A stretch of 15,403 nucleotides of DNA from Oxalobacteraceae bacterium (GTDB taxonomy: Bacteria; Pseudomonadota; Gammaproteobacteria; Burkholderiales; Burkholderiaceae_D), in assembly GCA_003132085.1 (NCBI GenBank), contig PKWO01000540.1, positions 182 through 15,584 on the forward strand, given 5' to 3'. Position 1 is the first letter of the stretch, and every line of letters begins with the position of its first letter. The notes below the pieces were generated by a model. The model ran no database searches. It was not told the origin of the DNA and saw only the letters and a program-made list of their open reading frames with translations. A program made the position numbers and the translations under genes. Shown piece by piece: positions 1-6,212 of the stretch.

Positions 1-177
1 GTCCCTGTAGGGAGGGAGTGTCGCCTTGCAAGGCGACATCACCTCGTCGAATGTCCCTATCAAGCTCCTGCTGGCGTTAGTCCGGCGAGTCACCGATGCA
101 GAGATGCTGACAGACCTTCTGGCATGAGGCTTCACGCCATCGGCGGCGCGGTTCAATTATGCAGCGCGATGCCCTCC
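1..177. other. Left edge: possible C-terminal coding remnant and strong palindromes
   Basis: No recognisable gene. On the plus strand a reading frame from a stop at 8-10 runs to a TGA at 122-124 and reads like a protein C-terminus (..PIKLLLALVRRVTDAEMLTDLLA, end only). It has no ATG; a TTG at 26 after a GGAGGGAG stretch is the only plausible start, so it may be a remnant or chance. Positions 19-38 form a perfect 20-bp palindrome, and 2-13 form a second small dyad (TCCCT/AGGGA). I do not recognise the element they belong to. Confidence 0.25.
19..38. repeat. Perfect 20-bp palindrome
   Basis: The half TGTCGCCTTG is followed directly by its exact reverse complement CAAGGCGACA, with no spacer. 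The neighbouring dyad at 2-13 (TCCCT-GT-AGGGA) makes this a small cluster of inverted repeats. It could be a protein-binding dyad or part of a mobile-element end; a terminator is unlikely because no T-run follows. Function unknown. Confidence 0.6.
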
Positions 178-618
178 CTAAGCGCGCTCCGCGTCGATGG
201 TGCGAAGTTCCAATAGGGCATCGGCCAGCGTCCGCCTACCCAACAAGCGCAACACCGACTCATCGACCTCGTCGGCCAGGTTTCCAAAGAAACGCTCGAC
301 ATTGGAACTGACGAGGCACCGGTGGGGGATATCGCTACGCCCGGTCCACAGCTTTTTGTCCCCCATAATCGCCTTATAGATTTCGCCGAGCGTGATCGCA
401 GCAGCGTCGGCGCTTAGGCTCACACCCCCGTCTCGCCCCATGGCCGAGCGAACCAGACCTGCTTGAATCAGGGGCGCCAACAATCGCCGGACAAAGGTCG
501 GGTTGGAGTCGATTCCCTCAGCCAACTGGGCGGAGCTCAATCGTTCGACGCCTTCGGCCTGGGCGAGCGCGAGGCTGAGCATCATCTGCAAGGCGGTCGG
601 GAAACGAACATCGATCAT
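178..618 (-). CDS. Rrf2 family transcriptional regulator
   Basis: A 146-residue DNA-binding repressor of the Rrf2 family. The N-terminal winged helix-turn-helix spans about residues 8-70: the recognition segment is around SSAQLAEGIDSNPTFVRRLL and the wing is GRDGGVSL (61-68), which is typical of the family. The only cysteine is C101, so the three-cysteine Fe-S cluster of IscR/NsrR is absent; this resembles the YwnA-type members that sense electrophiles or thiol stress. The ATG at 616-618 has a good AGGAGC ribosome site six bases upstream. The gene is divergent from the SnoaL/oxidoreductase operon and shares a 99-bp intergenic region holding an inverted repeat, so it probably controls that operon and itself. 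Family assignment is firm; the signal is unknown. Confidence 0.88.
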   Translation of the reverse strand: MIDVRFPTALQMMLSLALAQAEGVERLSSAQLAEGIDSNPTFVRRLLAPLIQAGLVRSAMGRDGGVSLSADAAAITLGEIYKAIMGDKKLWTGRSDIPHRCLVSSNVERFFGNLADEVDESVLRLLGRRTLADALLELRTIDAERA

Positions 619-653
619 TATCTGCTCCTAGCCGTTTAAAATGTATCTTTTAT

Positions 654-674
654 TATTGCATATTAAGCGCAATA
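654..674. promoter_or_regulatory. Candidate Rrf2 operator between divergent genes
   Basis: The arms TATTGC (654-659) and GCAATA (669-674) form an exact 6-bp inverted repeat with a 9-bp AT-rich spacer in the 99-bp region between the regulator and the SnoaL gene. The surrounding sequence is AT-rich, unlike the flanking coding DNA. An Rrf2 dimer commonly binds such a dyad over a divergent promoter; the assignment is inferred from position and symmetry. Confidence 0.45.
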
Positions 675-717
675 TGTGTATTCTTTATAGGCACATTTAT
701 TCTCAAGGAAACCAACC

Positions 718-1191
718 ATGTCCGATGAACGTGAAATTCAGCAGGTACTAGCACGATATGTTCGCGCGGCCGACCACCGAAACGGCGCCGCAATGGCTGA
801 CCTCTTCCTGCCTGAAGGCAAGGTCGAGTTGTTCTACAACAATGCAGGCACACCCGAGCCGCTTGGCGAGTTGGTCGGGTCGGAAGCTATCGGTGCGGCC
901 GTGACCACGATGATGAAGCCGCATCCGCCGCGCGGGTGGAGCCATCACACCACCCATGACCCGATCATCGAAGTGAATGGCGACACCGGAATGCTCGACG
1001 CCCAGTTTGTTGTGTTCAACGTCGTTGGTGCGGCAAAACCTGAAGGTGGATGGCCCGAAGGGGCACATGGCGCGCAAGGGACTATCATCCCGATCGAGAC
1101 GGGCTACTACCGGCCGATCCTGAAGAAAGTCGATGGACGTTGGATGATGGCGCACCACCGCATCTATCTCGACCTCCCGATGGCCTTCTAG
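718..1191 (+). CDS. SnoaL-like / nuclear transport factor 2 fold protein
   Basis: A 157-residue protein with the layout of the SnoaL-like (NTF2 fold) superfamily. It has an N-terminal helix (REIQQVLARYVRAADHRN) leading into AAMADLFLPEGKVE, a central GWSHHTTHDPIIEVNGD segment (73-89), and a closing strand pair GYYRPILKKVDGRWMMAHHRI (129-149). Histidines 76, 77 and 80 and the early Asp/His pair could line the cone-shaped pocket. No signal peptide. The ATG at 718 has AAGGAAA seven bases upstream. It lies ten bases before the oxidoreductase gene, so the two are co-transcribed and probably act on related small molecules. The exact reaction (isomerase, dehydratase or hydrolase) cannot be told from sequence. 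Confidence 0.82.
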   Translation: MSDEREIQQVLARYVRAADHRNGAAMADLFLPEGKVELFYNNAGTPEPLGELVGSEAIGAAVTTMMKPHPPRGWSHHTTHDPIIEVNGDTGMLDAQFVVFNVVGAAKPEGGWPEGAHGAQGTIIPIETGYYRPILKKVDGRWMMAHHRIYLDLPMAF

Positions 1192-1201
1192 GAGAAGCGA
1201 T

Positions 1202-2134
1202 ATGAAGAGCGTTTCTTATAGCCGCTTCGGCGGATCCGAAGTCCTCGTATACGGTGATCTTCCAGAGCCGAAGCTGTCGCAGAACGCCGCGATCATCCGC
1301 GTGAAGGCCGCAGCCATCAACCCGGCTGATATCGCGTTGCAGGCTGGTTTTGGCGAGAGTTTAATGGAGACCTGGTTTCCGGTCGTACCCGGATGGGATC
1401 TCGCCGGCATCGTCGAGCGCGTTGGAGCCGGCGTCGTCGAATTCCAGCCAGGTGATGAAGTCGTCGCCTATATGCATCAGGAAATCCTGCATAGCGGCAC
1501 CTATGCAGAGCTTGTGAGCGTTCCTGTGGAACGCCTATGGCGAAAGCCAAAGAACGCTTCATGGGGCGAAGCAGCAGGGCTTCCACTTGCAGGCCTGACG
1601 GCCTATCGCGCGGTGGTTGATACACTGCGCGTGTCCGATGCGGACATCGTTCTCGTGCTCGGTGCTTCAGGAGGCGTCGGTTCGCTGGCGACCCAGTTGG
1701 CGGTTGCGTCAGGCGCCACCGTAATTGGAAGCGCCTCTGCCCAACATCAAACCTACGTGAAGTCGATCGGCGCGGAACCCGTCCAGTACGGCGACGACAT
1801 CGCTGAACAGGTCAGAAAGCACGCTCCCGCCGGCGTGACGGCCATCGTGGATTGCGCCGGCCACGGCTCGTTGGCGAAGGCTATGGCTGCTGCTGCCCCC
1901 GGCGCGCGAGTCTGCTCGATAGCGGATGGCGGCCCCGGGGTAATAACCGTGTTCGCCCGATCAGATACCAGGATTCTCGCCCGGCTCGTTGATCTAGTTG
2001 AAGGCGGGTCACTCAGGGTGACGGTTGCGGCCTCGTATGCCTTGGCGGACGCCGCGATCGCTCAAGACGCGCTGAAGGCAAGGTCCCACGGACCGGGAAA
2101 GATTGTCCTTGTTCCTGAGGTTCTGTCGCGTTAA
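1202..2134 (+). CDS. Zinc-independent MDR oxidoreductase (quinone oxidoreductase-like)
   Basis: A 310-residue NAD(P)H-dependent medium-chain dehydrogenase/reductase. The N-terminal GroES-like domain contains AINPADIALQAG (38-49) and PGWDLAGIVERVG (63-75); the Rossmann domain has GASGGVGS (154-161) followed by QLAVASGATVIGSAS. The zinc-binding cysteines of classical alcohol dehydrogenases are absent, as in quinone oxidoreductases. AGGAGA lies six bases before the ATG, ten bases after the SnoaL stop. It likely reduces a quinone or enone under Rrf2 control. The C-terminus is odd: after KIVLVPE the last residues VLSR and the stop fall in GGTTCTGTCGCG, which looks like an IS6-type inverted repeat. 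An insertion has probably replaced the last few native residues, without loss of a domain. Confidence 0.87.
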   Translation: MKSVSYSRFGGSEVLVYGDLPEPKLSQNAAIIRVKAAAINPADIALQAGFGESLMETWFPVVPGWDLAGIVERVGAGVVEFQPGDEVVAYMHQEILHSGTYAELVSVPVERLWRKPKNASWGEAAGLPLAGLTAYRAVVDTLRVSDADIVLVLGASGGVGSLATQLAVASGATVIGSASAQHQTYVKSIGAEPVQYGDDIAEQVRKHAPAGVTAIVDCAGHGSLAKAMAAAAPGARVCSIADGGPGVITVFARSDTRILARLVDLVEGGSLRVTVAASYALADAAIAQDALKARSHGPGKIVLVPEVLSR

Positions 2135-2277
2135 GCTTGCCCCCAAATGGAATCGGTTAAACTTCTGGCTCCGAGAAAAGGGTAAGCCGAGATGCTGGAT
2201 ATTAAAATACTTCGATTTCCGATCGATGTGATTTTGGTGTGCATTCGCTGGTACGCAGCCTATCCGCTGAGTTATCT
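2119..2277 (+). mobile_element. Truncated IS6-family element (left end and transposase N-terminus)
   Basis: From the ATG at 2192 the plus strand encodes MLDIKILRFPIDVILVCIRWYAAYPLSY, matching the start of IS6-family transposases, which carry (D)VILxxxRWYxxYxLSYR next to the N-terminal HTH. Similarity stops after SY (about 2275), so the HTH and DDE domain are missing. The GGTTCTGTCGC at 2119, 73 bases before the ATG, resembles IS6-type terminal repeats and lies at the usual distance from the start codon. The fragment is dead. The left boundary is inferred from memory of IS6 ends; the transposase match is the stronger evidence. Confidence 0.65.
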
Positions 2278-2289
2278 GTTCCAGCCGCC

Positions 2290-2542
2290 GGAATTTCACA
2301 CGATCAGGCCATCCAGCCCGTCTGCCTCATACCTCGACAGATACCGCCGGAAGCTCCGCTCACACATCCCCAGCATCTGCCCCGCTTCGGCCTGCGTCAG
2401 CCGCCCCTCATTCCATCCTTCATACGCTTCGTCAAATCTCATCTTCCGAATCTCCTGTAGCGGCTTCGTCCGTTTCATCTTGCACCCCCTTCAGGGCACT
2501 ATGACAACCGGACAGATTGCGTGCTACAGAACCGGACAAATC
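2290..2542 (-). mobile_element. Truncated ISNCY-type element with transposase N-terminal HTH
   Basis: On the minus strand an ATG at 2476-2478 opens a 60-residue frame, MKRTKPLQEIRKMRFDEAY.., containing a helix-turn-helix (RLTQAEAGQMLGMCERSFRR, then YLSRYEADGLDGL). This is the start of the ISNCY-type transposases with an integrase-like core, normally several hundred residues long. Here it stops at 2296 after DGLIV where the family continues DGLID.., so the catalytic domain is lost. Upstream of the ATG, two direct copies of AACCGGACA (2506-2514 and 2530-2538) lie 24 bases apart, probably transposase-binding repeats at the element end. The broken end meets the IS6 fragment at about 2276-2300. 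Confidence 0.7.
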
Positions 2543-2856
2543 AAAAACTCCCAATATCCTCCTTTTGGGGTATAGGATTGGTCATCAACTCGCTCTAGAC
2601 TTAACTACTAACGAAATTTCATGATTGTGGCGTTGTGATTGCAACCCAATAAATCGTTCAAATGAGATTGGTACAAAAAATATTCCAAAACATCTGGGAG
2701 AATTTGACATGGCGATTTAATCAAATGATTCGAAAAAACTGACAACGGCTGCCGGCGTATAGGGTCGAACAGGATCGTATTGGTTTTTCTCGAAGTGGTA
2801 AAACCAAAGTTTGACTCAAAAAGCAGAAGTAAAAGCATGTAAATGGAGAAAATTTT
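2543..2856. other. Gene-free AT-rich upstream region of the chloroperoxidase gene
   Basis: No coding sequence. It holds copy A of a segment repeated before the DUF302 gene (2582-2671), then about 180 AT-rich bases up to the ribosome site. I cannot place a convincing sigma-70 promoter. A TTGACT occurs near 2811 but has no good -10 partner at the right distance. Confidence 0.5.
2582..2671 (+). repeat. Diverged duplicated upstream segment, copy A
   Basis: Aligns without gaps to 3996-4085 at 58 of 90 positions by hand count. The best stretch is TCATCAAC, two variable bases, GCTCTA, one variable base, ACT. Both copies are preceded by GGATTGG (directly here, with five extra bases in copy B) and both end in AxATTGG. 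This copy lies 185 bases before the chloroperoxidase start codon. It may be a shared regulatory region or a trace of segmental duplication. Confidence 0.65.
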
Positions 2857-3846
2857 ATGAACGAATTGAATGAACAATCCGATGTCGACTCGTCTCGACG
2901 TGGGTTTCTGATAGGCGGAGCCAGTATTACGCTTGCCGGAAGTCTATCTGCGATGACGATGCTTGCTACTGGTGGCCCTGCAGAGGCCGCCACCCCCACC
3001 AACGAAAGTAAAGGAATGAATAATATGAACACCATCACTACCAAAGACGGCACTCAGATTTATTACAAAGATTGGGGGCACGGACAACCGGTTGTATTCA
3101 GCCACGGTTGGCCACTTAGCTCCGATGCCTTTGAAGACCAAATGTTTTTTCTCGCCTCACACGGTTTCCGTTGCATTGCACACGACCGACGCGGCCATGG
3201 ACGTTCAAGCCAACCTTGGAATGGCAACGACATGGATACTTATGCGGACGATCTGGCGGCACTGACTGAACATCTCGATTTGAAAAATGCGATCCATGTA
3301 GGTCATTCGACAGGTGGTGGCGAAGTGGCGCGTTATATAGGTCGTCATGGTACAAAACGTGTCGCCAAAGCAGTGCTTATCGGTTCCGTGCCACCCATCA
3401 TGCTTAAGACACCTTCTAATCCTGGTGGATTGCCAATGGAAGTATTCGACGGAATCAGGGCCGGAGTGTTAGCTGATCGGTCTCAGCTTTTCAAGGACCT
3501 CAGCATGGCTTTTTATGGCTACAATCGACCTGGTGCCAAGGTATCGGAAGGCGTTCGTGATGCATTCTGGCTGCAAGGAATGATGGCCGGCTTCCCTGCG
3601 TCTTACTTCTGCGTTAAGGCATTTTCCGAAACAGACATGACCGAGGATCTTAAAAAAATGAAAGTGCCGACATTGATCCTTCATGGTGACGACGATCAGA
3701 TTGTGCCAATTGCCGATTCTTCGATGTTATCGGCTAAGCTGATTCCAGGATCTACTTTAAAAGTATACAAAGGTGCACCGCATGGCATGTGCACAACAAT
3801 GAAAGACCAGGTGAACCAAGATCTTCTGGCTTTCATTAAAGCGTAA
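2857..3846 (+). CDS. Tat-exported alpha/beta hydrolase, cofactor-free chloroperoxidase family
   Basis: A 329-residue alpha/beta hydrolase of the non-heme chloroperoxidase/perhydrolase group. The catalytic triad is readable: S151 in GHSTGG (149-154), D280 in HGDDDQIVP, and H309 in APHG. FSHGWPLSSD (81-90) supplies the oxyanion-hole region. Family members usually begin at a sequence like MNTITTKDGTQIYYKDWG; that start is here as M57 (3025). The frame extends upstream with a twin-arginine leader: SSRRGFLIGG (12-21), a hydrophobic stretch, and a likely AEA cleavage site near residue 45. GGAG stands eight bases before the ATG at 2857, and AAAGGA precedes the internal ATG, so two products are conceivable. 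These enzymes act as esterases and make peracids from acetate and peroxide. Its neighbours are other hydrolases and a peroxide-response cluster. Confidence 0.88.
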   Translation: MNELNEQSDVDSSRRGFLIGGASITLAGSLSAMTMLATGGPAEAATPTNESKGMNNMNTITTKDGTQIYYKDWGHGQPVVFSHGWPLSSDAFEDQMFFLASHGFRCIAHDRRGHGRSSQPWNGNDMDTYADDLAALTEHLDLKNAIHVGHSTGGGEVARYIGRHGTKRVAKAVLIGSVPPIMLKTPSNPGGLPMEVFDGIRAGVLADRSQLFKDLSMAFYGYNRPGAKVSEGVRDAFWLQGMMAGFPASYFCVKAFSETDMTEDLKKMKVPTLILHGDDDQIVPIADSSMLSAKLIPGSTLKVYKGAPHGMCTTMKDQVNQDLLAFIKA

Positions 3847-3870
3847 TCGATCATAATTTTTGATGCGAGT

Positions 3871-3926
3871 AACAGGATTTGTACTGGCAATCTTGATTAT
3901 TGTCTGGAATGTCAGCAAATCCTGTT
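3871..3926 (+). terminator. Long-loop inverted repeat after chloroperoxidase gene
   Basis: Exact 11-bp arms with a 34-base loop, starting 25 bases after the chloroperoxidase stop. Base pairing can extend outward through AT-rich flanks. The large loop and missing U-tract make intrinsic termination uncertain; an mRNA 3' stabilising stem is another reading. Confidence 0.3.
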
Positions 3927-3986
3927 GAATCAAAATTCAAAAAATCAATTTGTACGGCGTTATGGTTTCCCCCCCCTTATGAGGGA

Positions 3987-4015
3987 TTGGATCGTTCATC
4001 AACCGGCTCTAAACT
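3987..4015 (+). promoter_or_regulatory. Candidate sigma-70 promoter of the DUF302-hydrolase operon
   Basis: TTGGAT (3987-3992) and TAAACT (4010-4015) are separated by 17 bases, a fair -35/-10 pair, 130 bases before the DUF302 start codon. It lies inside the duplicated upstream segment. In the other copy (before the chloroperoxidase gene) five bases are missing between the same boxes, which would leave a 12-base spacer. The -10 match is moderate. Confidence 0.35.
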
Positions 4016-4085
4016 AAGCTGCCAACACAATATTTTGATCGTGATTGTCTAGTTCCGACCCACCACAACCATTGAATAAAATTGG
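3996..4085 (+). repeat. Diverged duplicated upstream segment, copy B
   Basis: Partner of the segment at 2582-2671, with 58 of 90 positions identical in an ungapped hand alignment and a conserved core around GCTCTA and the terminal ATTGG. It ends 61 bases before the DUF302 start codon. The conserved 5' part overlaps the possible promoter; conservation decays in the middle. Confidence 0.65.
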
Positions 4086-4146
4086 CATCGAAAGCAACCT
4101 GAAACATCATATTATGTGCGCTAATCCAGCGCAAAGGAAATCGATC

Positions 4147-4650
4147 ATGAACCAGAAGATCCGCAAATCGATAACGATCCAGCATGTGACGATCGCTTCG
4201 GAACGGGCGTTCGTCGATGTACGCAAAGCAATTGAAGACGTGGTGCCCAAGCTCGACATAACTCTCATTGAAGCGCTGCAAAAAGGCGACCAGAAGCGAG
4301 CTAAAGAGCATGAGGAGAGCGGACCAAAGCTATCTATCTTTGGCGAACGTGATCACGGCGCCCTACTGGAGATCGCAGGCCGCCGACGCAATGCCCTTCA
4401 GTACGAAATCGGGAATCCTCTGACAGCATCCAAGATGACCCGCTATCAGCTCGGTGCAGCGTTGTACGCTCCTCTACGCGTACTTCTTAGAGAAGATGAC
4501 GAAGGAAAAGGGGTTTTCGAGTACGACTTGCCGTCATCTCTCTTTGACCAGTTCGGCGACGATCGCATCACAGCCGTCGGACGTATGCTTGACGAATACT
4601 TGGATGCTGCGTTGAGCAATGCGGCAGGGTTGATGAGGCCCGCATCATAG
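4147..4650 (+). CDS. DUF302 domain-containing protein
   Basis: A 167-residue soluble protein that I place in the DUF302 family from the signature NPLTASKMTRYQLGAALYAP followed by LRVLLREDDEGKGVFEYDLPS (90-130). The C-terminal half is helical (FGDDRITAVGRMLDEYLDAALSNAAGL). There is no signal peptide, TM segment or conserved cysteine. The frame is open from 4045, but the start is set at the ATG at 4147 because AAAGGAAA lies seven bases before it and the upstream residues look non-native. DUF302 proteins have a known fold (TT1751-like) but no settled function. The exported hydrolase begins 78 bases after its stop, so the two probably share a transcript. Confidence 0.8.
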   Translation: MNQKIRKSITIQHVTIASERAFVDVRKAIEDVVPKLDITLIEALQKGDQKRAKEHEESGPKLSIFGERDHGALLEIAGRRRNALQYEIGNPLTASKMTRYQLGAALYAPLRVLLREDDEGKGVFEYDLPSSLFDQFGDDRITAVGRMLDEYLDAALSNAAGLMRPAS

Positions 4651-4728
4651 ACATAGATTGTGTCATTGCAAGCTGAACCCCAGGGGCAATTCCACCAACC
4701 GAATAATCACAACTTAAAGGAAAATTTC

Positions 4729-5631
4729 ATGAAAAAACTTATCGCTGCTTCCACCTTGTTGGCCTCCGCGTTCGTAGTCGAATCGGCGGCTGCAGCCGCT
4801 CCCGTGACCCTCGAAACCGCGCCGACTAAGTTCATCGATGCAGGTGGCACGCACTTCGCGTACCGAACAATCGGAACGAAGACGGGCGTACCGCTTGTTC
4901 TCCTTCAGCACTTCACGGGCACGATCGACTATTGGGATCCCGCTATTGTTAACGGACTTGCCAAGGAACGAGAAGTAATCGTCTTCGACAACACCGGCGT
5001 GGGGGCATCCAGCGGCAAGGTGCCCGACAACGTCGAACAAATGTCTACCGATGCGTTGGCATTCATTAAAGCCTTGGGCTTCCAGAAAGTCGACCTTCTG
5101 GGTTATTCGCTTGGAGGCATGATCGCGCAGAACCTCGCTGCGCAGCATCCCGAGCTCGTCCGGAAAGTCATCTTGGCAAACACCGCGCACCAGGGTGGCG
5201 GCAACGACCTGATGAAGGTGCTCAACGATGCGATGTCTCAGAAGACGTACCCGGATCCGCGCATGGTGCTGTTTTTCACTGAATCGAAAAGCAGCATCGA
5301 TGCAGGTCAGGCATTCCTGAAGCGTGCCAGCGCTCGGCAAAAGGATCGTGATCCCGAGGCAGGCCCGGATGTGGCGAACGCCCAAGCCAAAGCGCTCATC
5401 GTGTTCTCGACGACGCAGGATCCCACGAACAAGCTACTGAGTGCCATCACCCAGCCCGTGCTGATCGTCACTGGCAGTAACGACACTATGTTGCCCACTG
5501 ACAGCTCCTACGCAATGTTCCGGATCCTCAAGAACGCACAGCTCGTGATGTACCCCGATTCGAACCACGGGGCGATCTTCCAGTATCACGACCAGTTCGT
5601 GACCGAAGCGAACAATTTCCTGAAGCGCTAA
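4729..5631 (+). CDS. Sec-exported alpha/beta hydrolase
   Basis: A 300-residue alpha/beta hydrolase with a Sec signal peptide: MKKLIAASTLLASAFVVESAAAAAP, probable cleavage after AAA near residue 23. Triad: S127 in GYSLGG (125-130), D252 in GSNDTMLP, H280 in NHGAIF. The oxyanion region is LLQHFTG (58-64), and FDNTGVGASSG follows strand 4. The fold resembles esterases, hydrolases of the proline-iminopeptidase/lactonase type, and haloperoxidases; the substrate cannot be given. The frame is open from 4660, but AAAGGA stands about eight bases before the ATG at 4729, which also starts the signal peptide. It follows the DUF302 gene in the same direction and is the second exported hydrolase in the area. 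Confidence 0.87.
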   Translation: MKKLIAASTLLASAFVVESAAAAAPVTLETAPTKFIDAGGTHFAYRTIGTKTGVPLVLLQHFTGTIDYWDPAIVNGLAKEREVIVFDNTGVGASSGKVPDNVEQMSTDALAFIKALGFQKVDLLGYSLGGMIAQNLAAQHPELVRKVILANTAHQGGGNDLMKVLNDAMSQKTYPDPRMVLFFTESKSSIDAGQAFLKRASARQKDRDPEAGPDVANAQAKALIVFSTTQDPTNKLLSAITQPVLIVTGSNDTMLPTDSSYAMFRILKNAQLVMYPDSNHGAIFQYHDQFVTEANNFLKR

Positions 5632-5653
5632 GGCACGGCGGCGTGATCGTGCC
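5632..5653 (+). terminator. Weak stem-loop just after the hydrolase stop
   Basis: GGCACG (5632-5637) and CGTGCC (5648-5653) form a 6-bp GC-rich stem with a 10-base loop immediately downstream of the stop codon. No U-tract follows. It lies between two convergent genes. The rest of 5654-5784 contains only a short GGGGCC/GGCCCC dyad at 5714-5727. Confidence 0.3.
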
Positions 5654-5784
5654 GGGCTGTCGAGAGCGGCTCGGGTAACTGACACGCTGATCAATGATTC
5701 GCCAATCAGTTTGGGGGCCGAGGCCCCGGCAATGCTACCGAAATTTCCTTGGAAAGATTGCCGTGGGCTACGCTGTTAATCATC

Positions 5785-6120
5785 CTATTTGATGTTTTGG
5801 CCACGCGTTGCTTTTACTTGGGCCTGAGCCAAAGTCAGCTCGGTACGCACTTCAGCACGAGTTTTTCCTTGAATCGCCGGACTTGGTTGTTCCGACGCAA
5901 CGGTAGCCTGGGTGCTCTTTCCCGCCGCACTGGCCGGATTCGACACACCCAGGAACCCATAGCTTGTGGCACTGCCGTCCGCTTGGGCCTGGCGCAACTC
6001 CTCCATGACTTGCGCGCGGGTCTTAGGCGAAGGCAATGATCCATCGTAATTTTGATCCGCAAATGCCGCGCTAGTGGCAGATAAAACAATAGCGGCGGCG
6101 ATAAGTTGTTTCACGTTCAT
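5785..6120 (-). CDS. DUF4148 domain secreted protein
   Basis: A small exported protein of 111 residues, MNVKQLIAAAIVLSATSAAFADQNYDG.., with a clear Sec signal peptide cleaved after AFA. The mature part has the DUF4148 pattern, with two repeats of the KTRAQVMEELRQAQADG type (PKTRAQVMEEL and GKTRAEVRTEL). The family is abundant in Burkholderiales and its role is not known. A GTG at 6126 is in frame, but the ATG at 6120 is better placed behind GGAG (seven bases). It lies downstream of the esterase on the same strand, 92 bases away, with a large AT-rich palindrome in that gap, so it probably has its own regulated promoter. Confidence 0.82.
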   Translation of the reverse strand: MNVKQLIAAAIVLSATSAAFADQNYDGSLPSPKTRAQVMEELRQAQADGSATSYGFLGVSNPASAAGKSTQATVASEQPSPAIQGKTRAEVRTELTLAQAQVKATRGQNIK

Positions 6121-6151
6121 TTTCACTCTCCAAGGGTTTAAGGTTAATGAT

Positions 6152-6192
6152 TATTTACATAGCTAGCTATTAAATAGGTAGCTATGTAAATA
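6152..6192. promoter_or_regulatory. Large AT-rich palindrome upstream of the DUF4148 gene, OhrR-like operator
   Basis: TATTTACATAGCTA (6152-6165) and TAGCTATGTAAATA (6179-6192) are exact 14-bp inverted arms. The 13-bp spacer contains CTATTAAATAG (6167-6177), the same 11-mer found twice upstream of ohr. The low GC and shared core argue for a MarR/OhrR binding site controlling the DUF4148 gene. A transcription stop for the esterase gene is the alternative, but the stem is weak and lacks GC. Confidence 0.55.
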
Positions 6193-6212
6193 GGGTGCTT
6201 AGGGATGGATAA

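Larger units (their letters stand above)
3847..4146. other. Gene-free region between chloroperoxidase and DUF302 genes
   Basis: No coding sequence. AACAGGATTTG (3871-3881) and CAAATCCTGTT (3916-3926) are exact 11-bp inverted arms around a 34-base loop, flanked by a further imperfect AT-rich pairing (about 3856-3863 with 3930-3937). With no clean T-run this is a weak terminator candidate for the chloroperoxidase gene. A run of eight C residues lies at 3969-3976, followed by copy B of the repeated upstream segment. Confidence 0.5.

Noticed and set aside
2721..3053. 110-residue minus-strand frame with a hydrophobic start (MPSLVVMVFILF..)
   Set aside because: It overlaps the Tat leader of the chloroperoxidase gene on the opposite strand; the hydrophobicity mirrors the leader and nothing else supports it.
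4714..5385. 223-residue minus-strand open frame opposite the exported hydrolase
   Set aside because: It is antisense to a gene with a clear signal peptide and catalytic triad, and its translation has no recognisable motif.
5714..5727. GGGGCC/GGCCCC dyad as an intrinsic terminator
   Set aside because: The two-base centre is too tight for a full stem and there is no T-run.
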